From Candidatus Kryptoniota bacterium (GTDB taxonomy: Bacteria > Bacteroidota > Ignavibacteria > Kryptoniales > JAKASW01), in NCBI GenBank assembly GCA_024641705.1, contig JAHECO010000001.1, positions 343,634 through 407,633 on the forward strand: 64,000 nt of DNA. Reading direction: 5' to 3'. The stretch's first letter is position 1, and each line of letters begins with the position of its first letter. Made by a program: the position numbers and the translations under genes. Positions 1 through 9,162 of this stretch are shown piece after piece. A model generated the notes under the pieces. That model saw nothing but the letters and a program-made list of their open reading frames with translations, was not told the DNA's origin and did not search any database.

Positions 1-1
1 C

Positions 2-1510
2 CTGCAGGCCATGATCACGGGGGCCGACCAGCTCTCCAAAGGGATCACGAGTGCAACATGGCACGCGATGCTGGCCGACGACCGGTCGGCAGCCTACGAG
101 GTGATGCAGACAATCGCCGCCAATCCGGGGATCAGCCGCATCAGGATATTCAACAAGGAAGGGAGGGTGATGTTCTCGACGAAAGCGGTCGACGAGAAGC
201 AGGTGAACAAGAGTGCCGAAGCCTGCGCCATGTGCCACGCCTCATCGAAGCCGCTCGTGAACATTGATGCCTCCTCGCGAGCCAGGATTTTCCGCCCCGC
301 CGACGGGAACAGGCAGCTCGCGATGATCACGCCTATCTATAACGAACTTTCCTGCAGCGACGCCCCGTGCCACGCTCATCCGAAGACGACGAACGTGCTG
401 GGAGTCCTCGACGTCGCGTTCGACCTGGGGCCTCTCGATTCAGAGTTAAGTGCGGCAAGAGTTGAAGTCCTAGCGGTCACCGGCATCCAGATTGTTCTCA
501 TAGGACTCTTTATCGTCTTCTTTACCCGTCGCTTCGTCGACAAGCCTATCAATCAGCTGATTGCAGGGACCCGGGCGGTCAGCGAGATGCAGCTCGATCA
601 CGTTGTCGAGATCACCTCCAGCGCGGATCTCGGAGAGCTCGCGCACGAGTTTAACGTTATGAGCGAGCGGCTCAACAAGGCGATGGCGGAGCTTAACCAG
701 GCTACCCAGGATCTCGAGCTGAAAGTCAAAGACAGAACTAAGCAGCTGGAGGTGGCACATCAGAAGCTCCTGCAGAGCGACCGGCTTGCATCGCTCGGTC
801 AGCTGTCCGCTACCGTGGCACACGAAATAAACAACCCTATATCAGGTGTCCTGAATCTCGCGATGCTCCTCGACAGGATCATGAAGGAGGACGGTATCCC
901 GAAAGACCGGCTCCCCGAGTTCAGGAGGTACCTCGGCCAGATCATAGATGAAACGACCCGGGTCGGAAGGATCGTGTCCGACCTCCTCGCCTTCTCGCGG
1001 AGGTCGAAACCGCAGAGCACGAACATGGACCTGAACGGGGTTATCAAAAGCACCCTTCTGATACTCAGACACAGGCTGGAGCTCGGGGACATCGCGCTGG
1101 AGCTTCATCTGTCCGATACACTGCCGCTTGTGGAATGCGACGGTTCGCAGATGCAGCAGGTTCTTATAAACCTTGTGATGAACGGCGCCGAAGCGTGCCA
1201 GAACAAAGGCCACGGTACGATATCGATAATGACGAGACGGGAAAACGAATCTGTCGTTCTCCAGATATCCGACACCGGGGACGGGATTCCCAAAGAAGCT
1301 CTTCCCAGGATCTTCGATCCCTTTTTCACGACGAAAGGCGAGGTGAAGGGGATCGGACTGGGACTGTCAGTGGCCTACGGGATTGTCGACGCGCACGGGG
1401 GCGATATCAGCGTCGAAAGCACCGTCGGTATGGGAACTGTATTTACGGTCACTATCCCTATCAAGAAATCGCCGGTTCAGTCGGGCGAACTCACCGGAGT
1501 GAAGGGCTGA
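2..1510 (+). CDS. Sensor histidine kinase with periplasmic c-type haem motifs (5' partial)
   Basis: Membrane sensor kinase that should phosphorylate the response regulator two genes downstream. The frame is open to the window edge, so the first methionine (position 11) is probably internal and the N-terminal membrane helix lies outside. Counting from that methionine, the sensor region has CxxCH at 72-76 and a CX4CH at 115-121, both able to bind haem c. A membrane helix follows at about 151-171, then a HAMP domain, a coiled coil, the phosphoacceptor His271 in AHEINNP, and an ATPase domain with N, G1 (DTGDGIP), F and G2 boxes. The stop overlaps the start of the next gene (TGATG). Haem attachment and redox or gas sensing are inferred from the motifs; the ligand is unknown. 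Confidence 0.9.
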   Translation: MQAMITGADQLSKGITSATWHAMLADDRSAAYEVMQTIAANPGISRIRIFNKEGRVMFSTKAVDEKQVNKSAEACAMCHASSKPLVNIDASSRARIFRPADGNRQLAMITPIYNELSCSDAPCHAHPKTTNVLGVLDVAFDLGPLDSELSAARVEVLAVTGIQIVLIGLFIVFFTRRFVDKPINQLIAGTRAVSEMQLDHVVEITSSADLGELAHEFNVMSERLNKAMAELNQATQDLELKVKDRTKQLEVAHQKLLQSDRLASLGQLSATVAHEINNPISGVLNLAMLLDRIMKEDGIPKDRLPEFRRYLGQIIDETTRVGRIVSDLLAFSRRSKPQSTNMDLNGVIKSTLLILRHRLELGDIALELHLSDTLPLVECDGSQMQQVLINLVMNGAEACQNKGHGTISIMTRRENESVVLQISDTGDGIPKEALPRIFDPFFTTKGEVKGIGLGLSVAYGIVDAHGGDISVESTVGMGTVFTVTIPIKKSPVQSGELTGVKG

Positions 1511-2091
1511 TGCGAAAGGTTTACGTTTCCCCGGTGGGAGCTGTCGGCGGAGAAATGATGACGATGATCGCCCGTCACGTGAGCGAATTGTTCGGGTTCG
1601 AGGTCGAGAGGTACACCTCGTTCCCCGAGCCTGACTATGCGCTCGATGGAAGGAGGATGCAGTACAGTTCCACGCTGATCCTGCAGAACCTCGCGCAGGT
1701 CTGTCCGCCTGATGCCGTCAGATTCCTTGTGGTCACCGGAGCCGACCTGTTTATCCCGATGGTTACCTTCGTTTACGGCCAGGCGCAGCTGTCTGGGAGA
1801 GTCGCGATAGTCTCTCTCGCGAGAATGGCACAGGAGTTCTACGGTCTGCGTGCTAACAAGGAACTCATGATACGCCGCATGAGAAAAGAGGTGGCACACG
1901 AACTGGGGCACACTTTCGGGCTCGTGCACTGCCGCGACAGGTCATGTCTCATGTCGCTCTCGACCGAAATCCCCCAGATCGACGTGAAGTCGGACGATTT
2001 TTGCAGAAGCTGCTGGACGGTATTGGAGGAGGAACTTATGAAACTGAGGAAAGAAAGGAAGAAGAACAAAGTAGTGGAGTTACGCAGATGA
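1510..2091 (+). CDS. amzA: Archaemetzincin-family zinc metalloprotease
   Basis: 193-residue soluble protein with the full archaemetzincin signature: HELGHTFGLVHC at 130-141 (three His zinc ligands and Glu131), followed by C146 and M148 and by C165/C168, which in the family bind a second zinc. The family is mostly archaeal and eukaryotic with scattered bacterial members; substrates are poorly known. The start ATG overlaps the kinase stop, and its own stop overlaps the next ATG (ATGA), so it is translationally coupled to a two-component system. That position suggests it acts on the signalling pathway or its targets, but nothing in the sequence shows this. No signal peptide is visible. Confidence 0.9.
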   Translation: MRKVYVSPVGAVGGEMMTMIARHVSELFGFEVERYTSFPEPDYALDGRRMQYSSTLILQNLAQVCPPDAVRFLVVTGADLFIPMVTFVYGQAQLSGRVAIVSLARMAQEFYGLRANKELMIRRMRKEVAHELGHTFGLVHCRDRSCLMSLSTEIPQIDVKSDDFCRSCWTVLEEELMKLRKERKKNKVVELRR

Positions 2092-3446
2092 AAACGCAAT
2101 GGGAAATACTCGTGGTAGACGACGAAGAGGTGATGAGAGAATCTTTGGTGGCGTGGCTGCGCGAAGACGGCTACGGTGTCGATTCCGCCGCGTCGGGCAA
2201 CGCCGCGATCGAGAAGGCGAAGGAAAAAGATTACGCGATTTACTTCATCGATTTGAAAATGCCCGGCGGGATAGACGGTATCGAGACGATGATGGAGATT
2301 AGAAAATTTCACCCCGATGCCTCGATAATCATCATCACCGCCTACGCCACAGTCGACACGGCCATTTCCGCCATGAAGGAAGGGGCGCAGGAGTATATCG
2401 TTAAGCCCTGCAACCCTAAGGAAATTTCGATCCTCGTGGAGAGGATAATAAAGGTGAAGAATCTCCAGCGGGAGAATATGATACTGAGAAAGAAGCTGAC
2501 CCGGCAGTACAGTTTCCACGATATAATCAGCAAGAATCCCAGGATGCACCACATCTTCGAGCTGGTACAGGAAATCTCGAGCCTGAAGAGTACGGTGCTC
2601 ATCCAGGGCGAAAGCGGTACGGGGAAGGAGTTGCTGGCCAGGGCTATCCACTATTCGGGAGACCGGGCGTCGAAGCCGTTCATCGGGGTCTCCTGCGCGG
2701 CACTTGCCGAGACACTGCTGGAATCCGAGCTCTTCGGCCACGAGAAGGGGGCGTTCACCGGCGCGGTTGCGCAGAAGAAGGGCAAGTTCGAACTCGCGGA
2801 CGGCGGAACGATTTTTCTCGATGAGATCGGGGACATCTCTCCGAAACTTCAGATGGACCTGCTCCGCGTGCTGCAGGAAAGGAGTTTCTACAGGGTCGGC
2901 GGGACAGAGGAGCTGACCGTGGACGTCCGTGTTATCGCGGCCACGCACAGGGATCTTTCCGAAGCCGTGGCAGCGGGAACATTCAGGGACGATCTCTACT
3001 ATCGCCTCAATGTGATAAACATACAGATCCCACCTCTCAGGGAGAGGCGCGAAGATATACCCATACTTGTCAGAAGCTTCATGGAACGGCTTTCGCACGA
3101 GCTCGGCAAAGAAATAGAGGATATTACGGAATGCGGGCTCAAACTCCTGATGGATTACAACTGGCCGGGCAATGTCCGCGAACTTGAGAACGCGGTCGAA
3201 AGGGCGATGGTGACATGCAAGAATGCCGTTCTTACGGATGAGGATTTCGGGTTTCTCGAGCAAAACGGCTCGAAGAAGCAGTCATGGAATGTGCCCGATA
3301 ACCTTCCCCTTACGGACGTGGAAAAGCAGGTCATCGCAGCGACGATCAGACGGACAGGCGGAAACATAAAGGAGGCGGCCTCGGTACTCGGGATTGACAG
3401 GTCGACGCTTTACGAGAAGATAAAGAGGTACGAGATACAGAGGTGA
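2088..3446 (+). CDS. NtrC-family sigma-54-dependent response regulator
   Basis: 452 residues in three parts. The receiver domain has acidic residues D11/D12, phosphoacceptor D55 and K106. The AAA+ domain has Walker A GESGTGKE at 174-181 and GAFTGA at 221-226, the loop that contacts sigma-54. A Fis-type helix-turn-helix lies at the C-terminus. It should activate sigma-54 promoters once phosphorylated, most likely by the kinase at the start of the window. The ATG overlaps the protease stop by four bases; I chose it because the preceding in-frame methionine would extend the protein into the protease frame. Targets are unknown; the respiratory operon at 4041-11157 is the nearest candidate. Confidence 0.93.
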   Translation: MKTQWEILVVDDEEVMRESLVAWLREDGYGVDSAASGNAAIEKAKEKDYAIYFIDLKMPGGIDGIETMMEIRKFHPDASIIIITAYATVDTAISAMKEGAQEYIVKPCNPKEISILVERIIKVKNLQRENMILRKKLTRQYSFHDIISKNPRMHHIFELVQEISSLKSTVLIQGESGTGKELLARAIHYSGDRASKPFIGVSCAALAETLLESELFGHEKGAFTGAVAQKKGKFELADGGTIFLDEIGDISPKLQMDLLRVLQERSFYRVGGTEELTVDVRVIAATHRDLSEAVAAGTFRDDLYYRLNVINIQIPPLRERREDIPILVRSFMERLSHELGKEIEDITECGLKLLMDYNWPGNVRELENAVERAMVTCKNAVLTDEDFGFLEQNGSKKQSWNVPDNLPLTDVEKQVIAATIRRTGGNIKEAASVLGIDRSTLYEKIKRYEIQR

Positions 3447-3516
3447 GAGCTGACCTTGTGAAGGTTAGTTGAACCTTGCGCCGGGTGTATCGGGATCTTC
3501 TACACCACGGGGTCGC

Positions 3517-3532
3517 CACGGACCGCTCCGTG
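3517..3532. repeat. REP-like palindrome, copy 1
   Basis: CACGGA-ccgc-TCCGTG, a 6-bp stem with a 4-base loop, followed by GAC and a GAGAAAGGAGG stretch that serves as the ribosome binding site of the transposase remnant. The same core recurs at 3989-4010, with the same downstream sequence up to TGGGATTGCG. Confidence 0.7.
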
Positions 3533-3552
3533 ACGAGAAAGGAGGGTGCACG

Positions 3553-3876
3553 GTGGGATTGCGCGGACGTTCTTCATTTTCAGATGAGACCACGTATTTT
3601 GTCACGACAACGGTCGTGGGCTTTGCCCCCGTCTTCAGAGAGGATTGCTACTGCGACATCCTAGTCCGAAACATCAGACACTATCAGCAAAGATATAGAT
3701 TCAATATCTTCGGGTATGTCATCATGCCGACTCATTTCCATTGGATCGTAGAGGTACAACCCGCGATCGGGACTATCTCGGATGTTATGCGTGATCTGAA
3801 GAAGTACAGTGCGCGGAATTATTGTTTGGATGATCACTCAATTCTTTATGTCAATACGCATTGGTATGATGGATGA
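3553..3876 (+). pseudogene. REP-associated tyrosine transposase (RAYT, IS200-like Y1), 3'-truncated remnant
   Basis: 107 residues from a GTG start placed just after a GAGAAAGGAGG site; the upstream part of the open frame lies in the palindrome and is not coding. The protein has the Y1/HUH signature: MPTHFHWIVEV (histidine pair), then KKYSAR with the likely nucleophilic tyrosine. RAYT proteins usually continue for roughly another 50 residues or more, so the frame ends early and the copy is probably inactive. It sits between REP-like palindromes, the usual arrangement of RAYT genes and the elements they mobilise. Confidence 0.8.
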
Positions 3877-3895
3877 TGCTGGGGCTGCAAGGTCG

Positions 3896-3917
3896 CGTCA
3901 CGGCGTGGGCCGTGACG
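3896..3917. repeat. REP-like palindrome, copy 2
   Basis: CGTCACGGC-gtgg-GCCGTGACG, a perfect 9-bp stem with a 4-base loop, 20 bases after the transposase remnant. It shares the GTCACGG core with the other two copies but has a different loop. Confidence 0.7.
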
Positions 3918-3988
3918 GCCGGGGTGAACAAGAAGATGAAGAGACACTAGATACAGAGACAAGATCACGTAACACACGGGCACAAGGG

Positions 3989-4040
3989 AGTCACGGACCA
4001 ATCCGTGACTGAGAAGGAGGACGACCGGATGGGATTGCGG
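3989..4040. repeat. REP-like palindrome copy 3 plus duplicated transposase leader
   Basis: AGTCACGGA-ccaa-TCCGTGACT (3989-4010) is a perfect 9-bp stem. It is followed by GAGAAGGAGG and ATGGGATTGCG, which repeat the ribosome binding site and first codons of the transposase remnant at 3535-3563. This is the left end of a second, otherwise lost element copy, and it abuts the stop codon of the minus-strand gene at 4041. Confidence 0.65.
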
Positions 4041-4883
4041 TCACGGCTCGAGGAATATTTCCCTCCAGACGCCGTCCCAGTCGGCATCCGGATAATTCAT
4101 AGTCAGATCTTCAACCAGCTCTCCGCCGTCCGCAAGATCAATTCCTACCTCCTCTGAAGCAAGCGCCATTTGAAGCCGCTCGATCTCTCTCGTAATCCAC
4201 GGGCGAATCTCTTCCCCATTCAGTAAGTGGCGCAGGTCGCGGTCGTCCGGCGGGGCCACTCTGAGATAGAACCTGCTGCCCGGGCCGCCAGTCTCCACGA
4301 CCTTCCCGTCCACAGGCGAGAGCACACGGATTCTCGATCCATCCTTGAGGAGAAACCATCCCTTCCCGTTCACCGTGAGCATGCTTCCGGCTCGCGGGAG
4401 CTCCGCGCTCGCGCCGTTTCTCAGGACTCTCTTCCCAAATTCGTCGAGCCCGACCGTGAGAGTCCCGTCGGCTTCCTTCCTCACCCACGTGTGGCCCCGA
4501 TGATACAGGCGATCGAGAGGCATCCTGAGTCCGCGGGACATCTCCCTGTCCGGCGCCATTCCCGCTGTGGCCTCGCCCGCCGCAATCTTAGTTGCGGCGA
4601 ACTCTCTGTGAAACCTGCAGGTACGACAGTCGAACCCGTTCGGACATATCCTGTCGCTTACATCGCCGGTGAAAACATGGCGGCAGGTTCTCGCAAAATC
4701 ACCGAGGTCGTTGAAATCGACATGCCACCTGATCCCATCTAGATTCTTTGATTTCAGATCGCGCAGAGCCCGAACTGCGGCGAGCCCGCAGCTTGCGATA
4801 AGTATCCCGACGACGGAATAGAATATAGTCAGGAATACTATTTGTCCCGTCTCCCAGCTAAAGCCGTAAACCCACGGAAGCAT
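4041..4883 (-). CDS. Membrane-anchored degenerate glycine-cleavage H-like protein, last gene of respiratory operon
   Basis: 280 residues. An N-terminal membrane helix (about residues 14-38) is followed by a cysteine cluster (CRHVF...CPNGFDCRTC) and a GcvH-like barrel beginning at HTWVRKE. In true GcvH the lipoyl lysine lies eight residues before the conserved PV-G turn. Here that position, before SPVDGK, is glycine, so lipoylation as in GcvH seems impossible; a nearby lysine is two residues out of register. The gene begins four bases after the NrfD-like stop and ends the operon. A second H-like protein sits near the other end. Role unknown: an assembly factor or structural subunit of the complex is possible. 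Confidence 0.75.
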   Translation of the reverse strand: MLPWVYGFSWETGQIVFLTIFYSVVGILIASCGLAAVRALRDLKSKNLDGIRWHVDFNDLGDFARTCRHVFTGDVSDRICPNGFDCRTCRFHREFAATKIAAGEATAGMAPDREMSRGLRMPLDRLYHRGHTWVRKEADGTLTVGLDEFGKRVLRNGASAELPRAGSMLTVNGKGWFLLKDGSRIRVLSPVDGKVVETGGPGSRFYLRVAPPDDRDLRHLLNGEEIRPWITREIERLQMALASEEVGIDLADGGELVEDLTMNYPDADWDGVWREIFLEP

Positions 4884-4886
4884 AAG

Positions 4887-6128
4887 TCAGTCTCCTTGTA
4901 GTCTGATTGCGCCGGCCTCCTGGGGGAATAGCCGCAGGTATCTGAATGATAATGAGTAAACTATTACGCCATACGCAACTACGAAAAGAAACGCCGCCAC
5001 TTCCTGCCAGCTCGGCGAGTACAGCATGAACTTATCGAACGGCAATGTCGGCAGAGAAAGGGTCTGTATCGTCATCACGAACCTGTTAAGGAGTATACCG
5101 CAGCAGACGAGAAATGACGAGAAAACCAGCCAACCCACTCGAAGCTGTTTGTTTCCCGCCAGAAGTAGTAAGGCGGGGACCAGGCCGAAAACAACGACCT
5201 CAAGAAACAGAATCCACACGTTGAAAGGTGCCCAAAGGAAGAAGCTCATACCCGACAGCCCGAACTCAGGAACGGTTTTGTTGAGCCATCCGAGTGTGTC
5301 GACCGACTTCAAGAGGACATAGACGATAAGGAGGATGCCGGAAATTCTTGCGAGCAGCCTGCTCACATTGTCTGTCACAAGTCTCTTACCGCTGATCTTC
5401 GACACGAGCCATGTTGTGAGGAGGATGAAGCTCGGTCCGGCGGCCACGGCAGAAACGATGAACAGGAAGAAGGTGGTCGGCCAGATACCGATTCCCTCTC
5501 TGAAAGCGAACGGCCGTCCCTGGAGAACTCCGTACAAGCCCCCCAGCGAGCCCTGGTGAAAAAAGGAGAGAAACGTCCCGACTCCCGCGAGTATCGGCAT
5601 GACCTTGTGAAGCTCGAATTCGAAGACAAGAAATGCCGGTATGTCTTTCAGCTTTCTGTTCTTCATTAAGATAGGAGCGTACTCGATGGCGAGTACCGTA
5701 AGGTAGCACGTGATGCAGAACGTAACTTCCGTCAGCATCGAATGTACGTTGGGATGCCAGAACGTGAACCACGCACGGAGCGGCTGGCCTACGTCTACCA
5801 TGAGAATCAGGATCGCTCCGCTGTAACAGATGAAACCAAGTACTACCGCGCTGCTCAGGACAGCTCTCAGCTCGTGTCTCTTCATTATGTACACGAGGAA
5901 TCCGGTGAAGAAGGCGCCGGCTCCGAGAGCGATTATCGAGAGGTCGAGGAATATCCAGAGGCCGAACGCAAACCGGTTGTCCATGTTGGTCTGGTTCAGA
6001 CCCTTCGAGAGGCAGAGATAGATGGCGTATGCACCCAATACTAGCATTACCGCCCACGGTGCAATCCACAAAGCGAATCTCCGGAACGGAGCGCGCTGGG
6101 CGCCGCGTGCGACGAGGTGCCTATCCAT
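4887..6128 (-). CDS. NrfD/HybB-family quinone-interacting membrane subunit (QrcD/ActC type)
   Basis: 413-residue polytopic membrane protein with about ten hydrophobic segments, belonging to the NrfD/PsrC family. These subunits bind quinone or quinol in complex iron-sulfur molybdoenzymes, Qrc and alternative complex III. Its start overlaps the end of the Fe-S subunit gene by eight bases, as expected for stoichiometric partners. It is likely to exchange electrons between menaquinone and the Fe-S subunit. Whether it also moves protons cannot be judged by eye. The order cytochrome, molybdopterin-like, Fe-S, NrfD matches qrcABCD. Confidence 0.88.
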   Translation of the reverse strand: MDRHLVARGAQRAPFRRFALWIAPWAVMLVLGAYAIYLCLSKGLNQTNMDNRFAFGLWIFLDLSIIALGAGAFFTGFLVYIMKRHELRAVLSSAVVLGFICYSGAILILMVDVGQPLRAWFTFWHPNVHSMLTEVTFCITCYLTVLAIEYAPILMKNRKLKDIPAFLVFEFELHKVMPILAGVGTFLSFFHQGSLGGLYGVLQGRPFAFREGIGIWPTTFFLFIVSAVAAGPSFILLTTWLVSKISGKRLVTDNVSRLLARISGILLIVYVLLKSVDTLGWLNKTVPEFGLSGMSFFLWAPFNVWILFLEVVVFGLVPALLLLAGNKQLRVGWLVFSSFLVCCGILLNRFVMTIQTLSLPTLPFDKFMLYSPSWQEVAAFLFVVAYGVIVYSLSFRYLRLFPQEAGAIRLQGD

Positions 6129-6926
6129 TGCGCTCCGCCTTTCCGGCGAAATCTTCTTCTCCCAGCCTCCTCACCCACTCACGCTCTGAGCGATAATACA
6201 CCTTCGGAGCAGTCCCAAGATTTTCCAGAAGCCGGAAAGTCTTGCCGTCCTCGAAGAGGCGGAACACGTTGGAGCTTTCGTCGAGAAGATCGCCGAATGT
6301 TATAGCCTTCGCCGGGCAAGCTTCAACGCATGCCGGCACGTAATCTGACAGATCTATGTCACGTGCACCACGGACAGCCGCCTTTTCGCGTGCCGCCTGA
6401 AGCCGGTGAAAGCAGAAGTTGCATTTCTCCACGACCCCCCGCATCCGCGGCGCCACATCGGGATTCAGCGCACCCTCCATCCCTTTCGGCCACTCAGGGT
6501 CCCACCAGTTGAAGTACCTTGCGTGATACGGGCATGCTGCCATGCAGTACCTGCATCCGAGACATCTTACCGGGATCTGCCCGACGATTCCGGTAGCCGA
6601 ATCGACTTCCACCGCGTTCTGCGGGCAGACGGAAACGCAGGGGGATGATTACCGCATTGCTGACACGAAACAGGAAAGTAAACCGACTCGCTCTCCGGGT
6701 AACTTTTCCCGTTGTCGGCCCTGTACACTTTCATCAATGTGATGCCGGTCCTGTCCGTTGATTCCGGCGGTCCCGGCGGGACGTTGTTCTCGATCGCACA
6801 TGCTACCATGCATGCACCGCAGCCAGTGCAACGATCCAGGTCAATGACCATCCCGTATCGTGCGGTCCGATGTTTCCGTCCGGAGCTGGCTACGCCGGGG
6901 ATATTTCTGCTGATGTCAGTCGCCAT
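6121..6926 (-). CDS. Four-cluster ferredoxin-like electron transfer subunit (QrcC/DsrO/HybA type), frameshifted
   Basis: The intact product would have about 268 residues and four 4Fe-4S binding groups: CTGCGACMVAC near the start, CQQCG with following Cys, CLGCRYCMAACPY, and CNFC with CVEACP. The reading frame breaks after CQQCGNHP. A run of five G at 6640-6644 (C on the coding strand) would restore the frame if it had six, giving CxxCGxxPCVxVCP as in the family. The two halves otherwise read as full-length family sequence. It overlaps the molybdopterin subunit upstream and NrfD downstream. I believe this is one real gene with either a sequence error or a recent slippage mutation. Confidence 0.85.
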
Positions 6927-9082
6927 GTCGAATTGCTCTCTATTTTGCAGATGTCAAGTATGGCATCATCGTTTTGAGGTTCAACTCTTTCGAAACTCCT
7001 AGGAGCCGGGCCGACCGATGCCTCGAGCACTCCCGGCATGACTGAAGCGTCGAGGCGTACTGTAACCCTTGCGGAACCCGACTCCGTCGTGACGGCCGCG
7101 ACGGCTCCGTCGGTCAGCCCTCTCTCTTTGCCCGTCACCGGATTGATTGACACTGTGTTTCCTGTTTTCATCAAATCCGATTCCCTGTATAGCTTCGTCA
7201 TAATCGTGTTTTCCTGCGCGATCGTTCCCGCTCCCCGCGTCCCGACCGGAACAAGAGTAAGCGTGCCTGTCCCATGATCACGCTCCGCCGTGGATGCTAT
7301 GCGATCGAAGCTGGCGCCATCCAATCCAAGAAACGAGAATCCCATCGAGGGTACTCTCTCCGCGCGCTCGTCCGTCCAGCACCCACCGTGTTCCATTATC
7401 TCGTGGAGCCTGGGACCGGCCAGCCTGGACAATTTGGTGGTTTCTCCTGATGCCGGATCGAAAACGAAGCCTCTGCGCCCGGAGAAGATCCGGTCGATTC
7501 TTCTTTTGATGAGCCCTTCCGTCGTCATGGATTGGAAATCTGGATCGGGATGTGCTGCGATCATGGCAGCCATCCTCTTCAGAAACTCGAGAGGTTCTGC
7601 AGACTGTCCGCGAGAGGTGTCCAGCTGCCTGGTAATTCTGTACGACGCTAGAGAAGCGCTTGCGGGAGACGGCAAATCACCGGTAGTTTCCATGTATCCC
7701 GGTGACGGTAGGAGGTAATCCGCGTGGCGTGCCGCTCCCGCAAGGTGGGAGGCAAAGCTGATAACAATCGGATTAGTTGCGACCAGCTTCTGTCGGATCA
7801 GGCTCCAGGGCATTGCGTCACCCGAGTCCGCACCGTCTATTATCAATACCTTGATAGAATGATCCGGCAGATCAACCAACTGCGTTTCGTCGACCAGGTG
7901 ATCGTTCCGCTCTAACGGGCCCGGCAATTCACCTCGCGCGACCAATTCGCCTTTCGTACCCACTGCGCCGAGGAGGATATTCAGATCCATGAACAGGATC
8001 TGCTCTTCAAGACTGAACGGACCGCCGGCGTGGCTTCCTCCGAAAACTATCAAGGAGGGCTTATTGGCGGCAAGCTCTCTCGCGATCCCTGCGATCTTCT
8101 CAGCGGGTATACCGGTCTTCGCGCCGACGTTAGCGGGGGAAAATCTCTTGGTCAGTTCTCTGAAAGATCTTCCGGAGCCGTTGTCGAAATCTTCGGAGCG
8201 CTCGCGCAACTTCCCAATGTCGCACAACCCTTCGGCGAGCAGAACGTGAGAAAGTCCCAGCGCCAATGCTCCCTCTGTCCCCGGTTTCACCGGGATCCAT
8301 TCGTCGGCAAGCTGCGCGGTCCTGGAATGGGCGGACTCTACCTGTGTTATCCTCAACCTGCTGTTGCCGCTTCGAGTCATGGCTTCCGTAATCGCCTTGA
8401 ACTGACCGGGCGTTCCCCAGCCGTCGAGTACCGGCGTTCCGAAGCTGAGGATCGTCCTGGCATTCTCCGCGTCGAACCCAAACTCTGCACCGCGACAGTG
8501 CAGAACGGAATATATAAGTCCTGCGGGAATTTCGCTGGTCGACGGCGGATTTATGTAGACTCCTTCGTTTAGCAAGCCAAGGAACCGCCTGTAGATATAT
8601 GATAGGGTCCTACTGGGCTGCATATCCATGATTGCGACCGAACCGCGATTTTCAGATGAAATTGCACGTGCGATATCGGAAGCCGCATCCTCCGCCGCTA
8701 TCGGCATCAGCCTGGTATCCGTCCCGTCTCCAACCCGCCTCAAAGGGTGCAGAAGTCTGGAAGGATGATACCGGAGGAGGTGTCCCGCGATACCCATGGC
8801 GCAGAGCGATCCGGCACCGACGGGATCTCCGGCAATCCCCGACAACCCGACCGGGCGGTTCTCTACGCATCGGACCCGAACCCCGCATCCCATGGGGCAC
8901 AGCGTGCAAGCGGTGTATTTGTAATTAATCCTCCCTTTCGGCGGAACCGGGATCCATGACCAGTTCTGTGTCCACTTGGCCGATTCGTCGAGCAATTTCC
9001 AAGGCAAGGGAGTGAGGATTAACCCTGCCACCGAACCGCCTATGAGCTTGAGCCAATCGCGACGTGAAATTTTGCTCGACAT
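6890..9082 (-). CDS. Molybdopterin oxidoreductase-family catalytic-like subunit, Tat-exported (QrcB/ActB type)
   Basis: 730 residues. A twin-arginine signal (SRRDWLKLIGG) at the N-terminus predicts export with cofactors folded. It is followed by CTLCPMGCG and a later cysteine (SLCAMG), which bind one 4Fe-4S cluster, and then by long molybdopterin oxidoreductase and dinucleotide-binding regions. The length and the cytochrome-first operon fit QrcB, whose family members may lack molybdenum; I cannot tell whether a cofactor is bound. The 3' end overlaps the Fe-S gene by 37 bases. Probable role: the periplasmic subunit passing electrons between multihaem cytochrome and the quinone module. Confidence 0.85.
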   Translation of the reverse strand: MSSKISRRDWLKLIGGSVAGLILTPLPWKLLDESAKWTQNWSWIPVPPKGRINYKYTACTLCPMGCGVRVRCVENRPVGLSGIAGDPVGAGSLCAMGIAGHLLRYHPSRLLHPLRRVGDGTDTRLMPIAAEDAASDIARAISSENRGSVAIMDMQPSRTLSYIYRRFLGLLNEGVYINPPSTSEIPAGLIYSVLHCRGAEFGFDAENARTILSFGTPVLDGWGTPGQFKAITEAMTRSGNSRLRITQVESAHSRTAQLADEWIPVKPGTEGALALGLSHVLLAEGLCDIGKLRERSEDFDNGSGRSFRELTKRFSPANVGAKTGIPAEKIAGIARELAANKPSLIVFGGSHAGGPFSLEEQILFMDLNILLGAVGTKGELVARGELPGPLERNDHLVDETQLVDLPDHSIKVLIIDGADSGDAMPWSLIRQKLVATNPIVISFASHLAGAARHADYLLPSPGYMETTGDLPSPASASLASYRITRQLDTSRGQSAEPLEFLKRMAAMIAAHPDPDFQSMTTEGLIKRRIDRIFSGRRGFVFDPASGETTKLSRLAGPRLHEIMEHGGCWTDERAERVPSMGFSFLGLDGASFDRIASTAERDHGTGTLTLVPVGTRGAGTIAQENTIMTKLYRESDLMKTGNTVSINPVTGKERGLTDGAVAAVTTESGSARVTVRLDASVMPGVLEASVGPAPRSFERVEPQNDDAILDICKIESNSTWRLTSAEISPA

Positions 9083-9162
9083 TCCTATGACCGTGTAATG
9101 TTAGTGTGAGCAGGTGGTTCTCTATGCCCGGCGTGATTGCAGTTCATGGGATCAAGAATCGT

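Noticed and set aside
1839..3263. 474-codon open frame on the minus strand
   Set aside because: It lies antisense to the sigma-54 regulator, whose motifs are complete; the translation has no family pattern.
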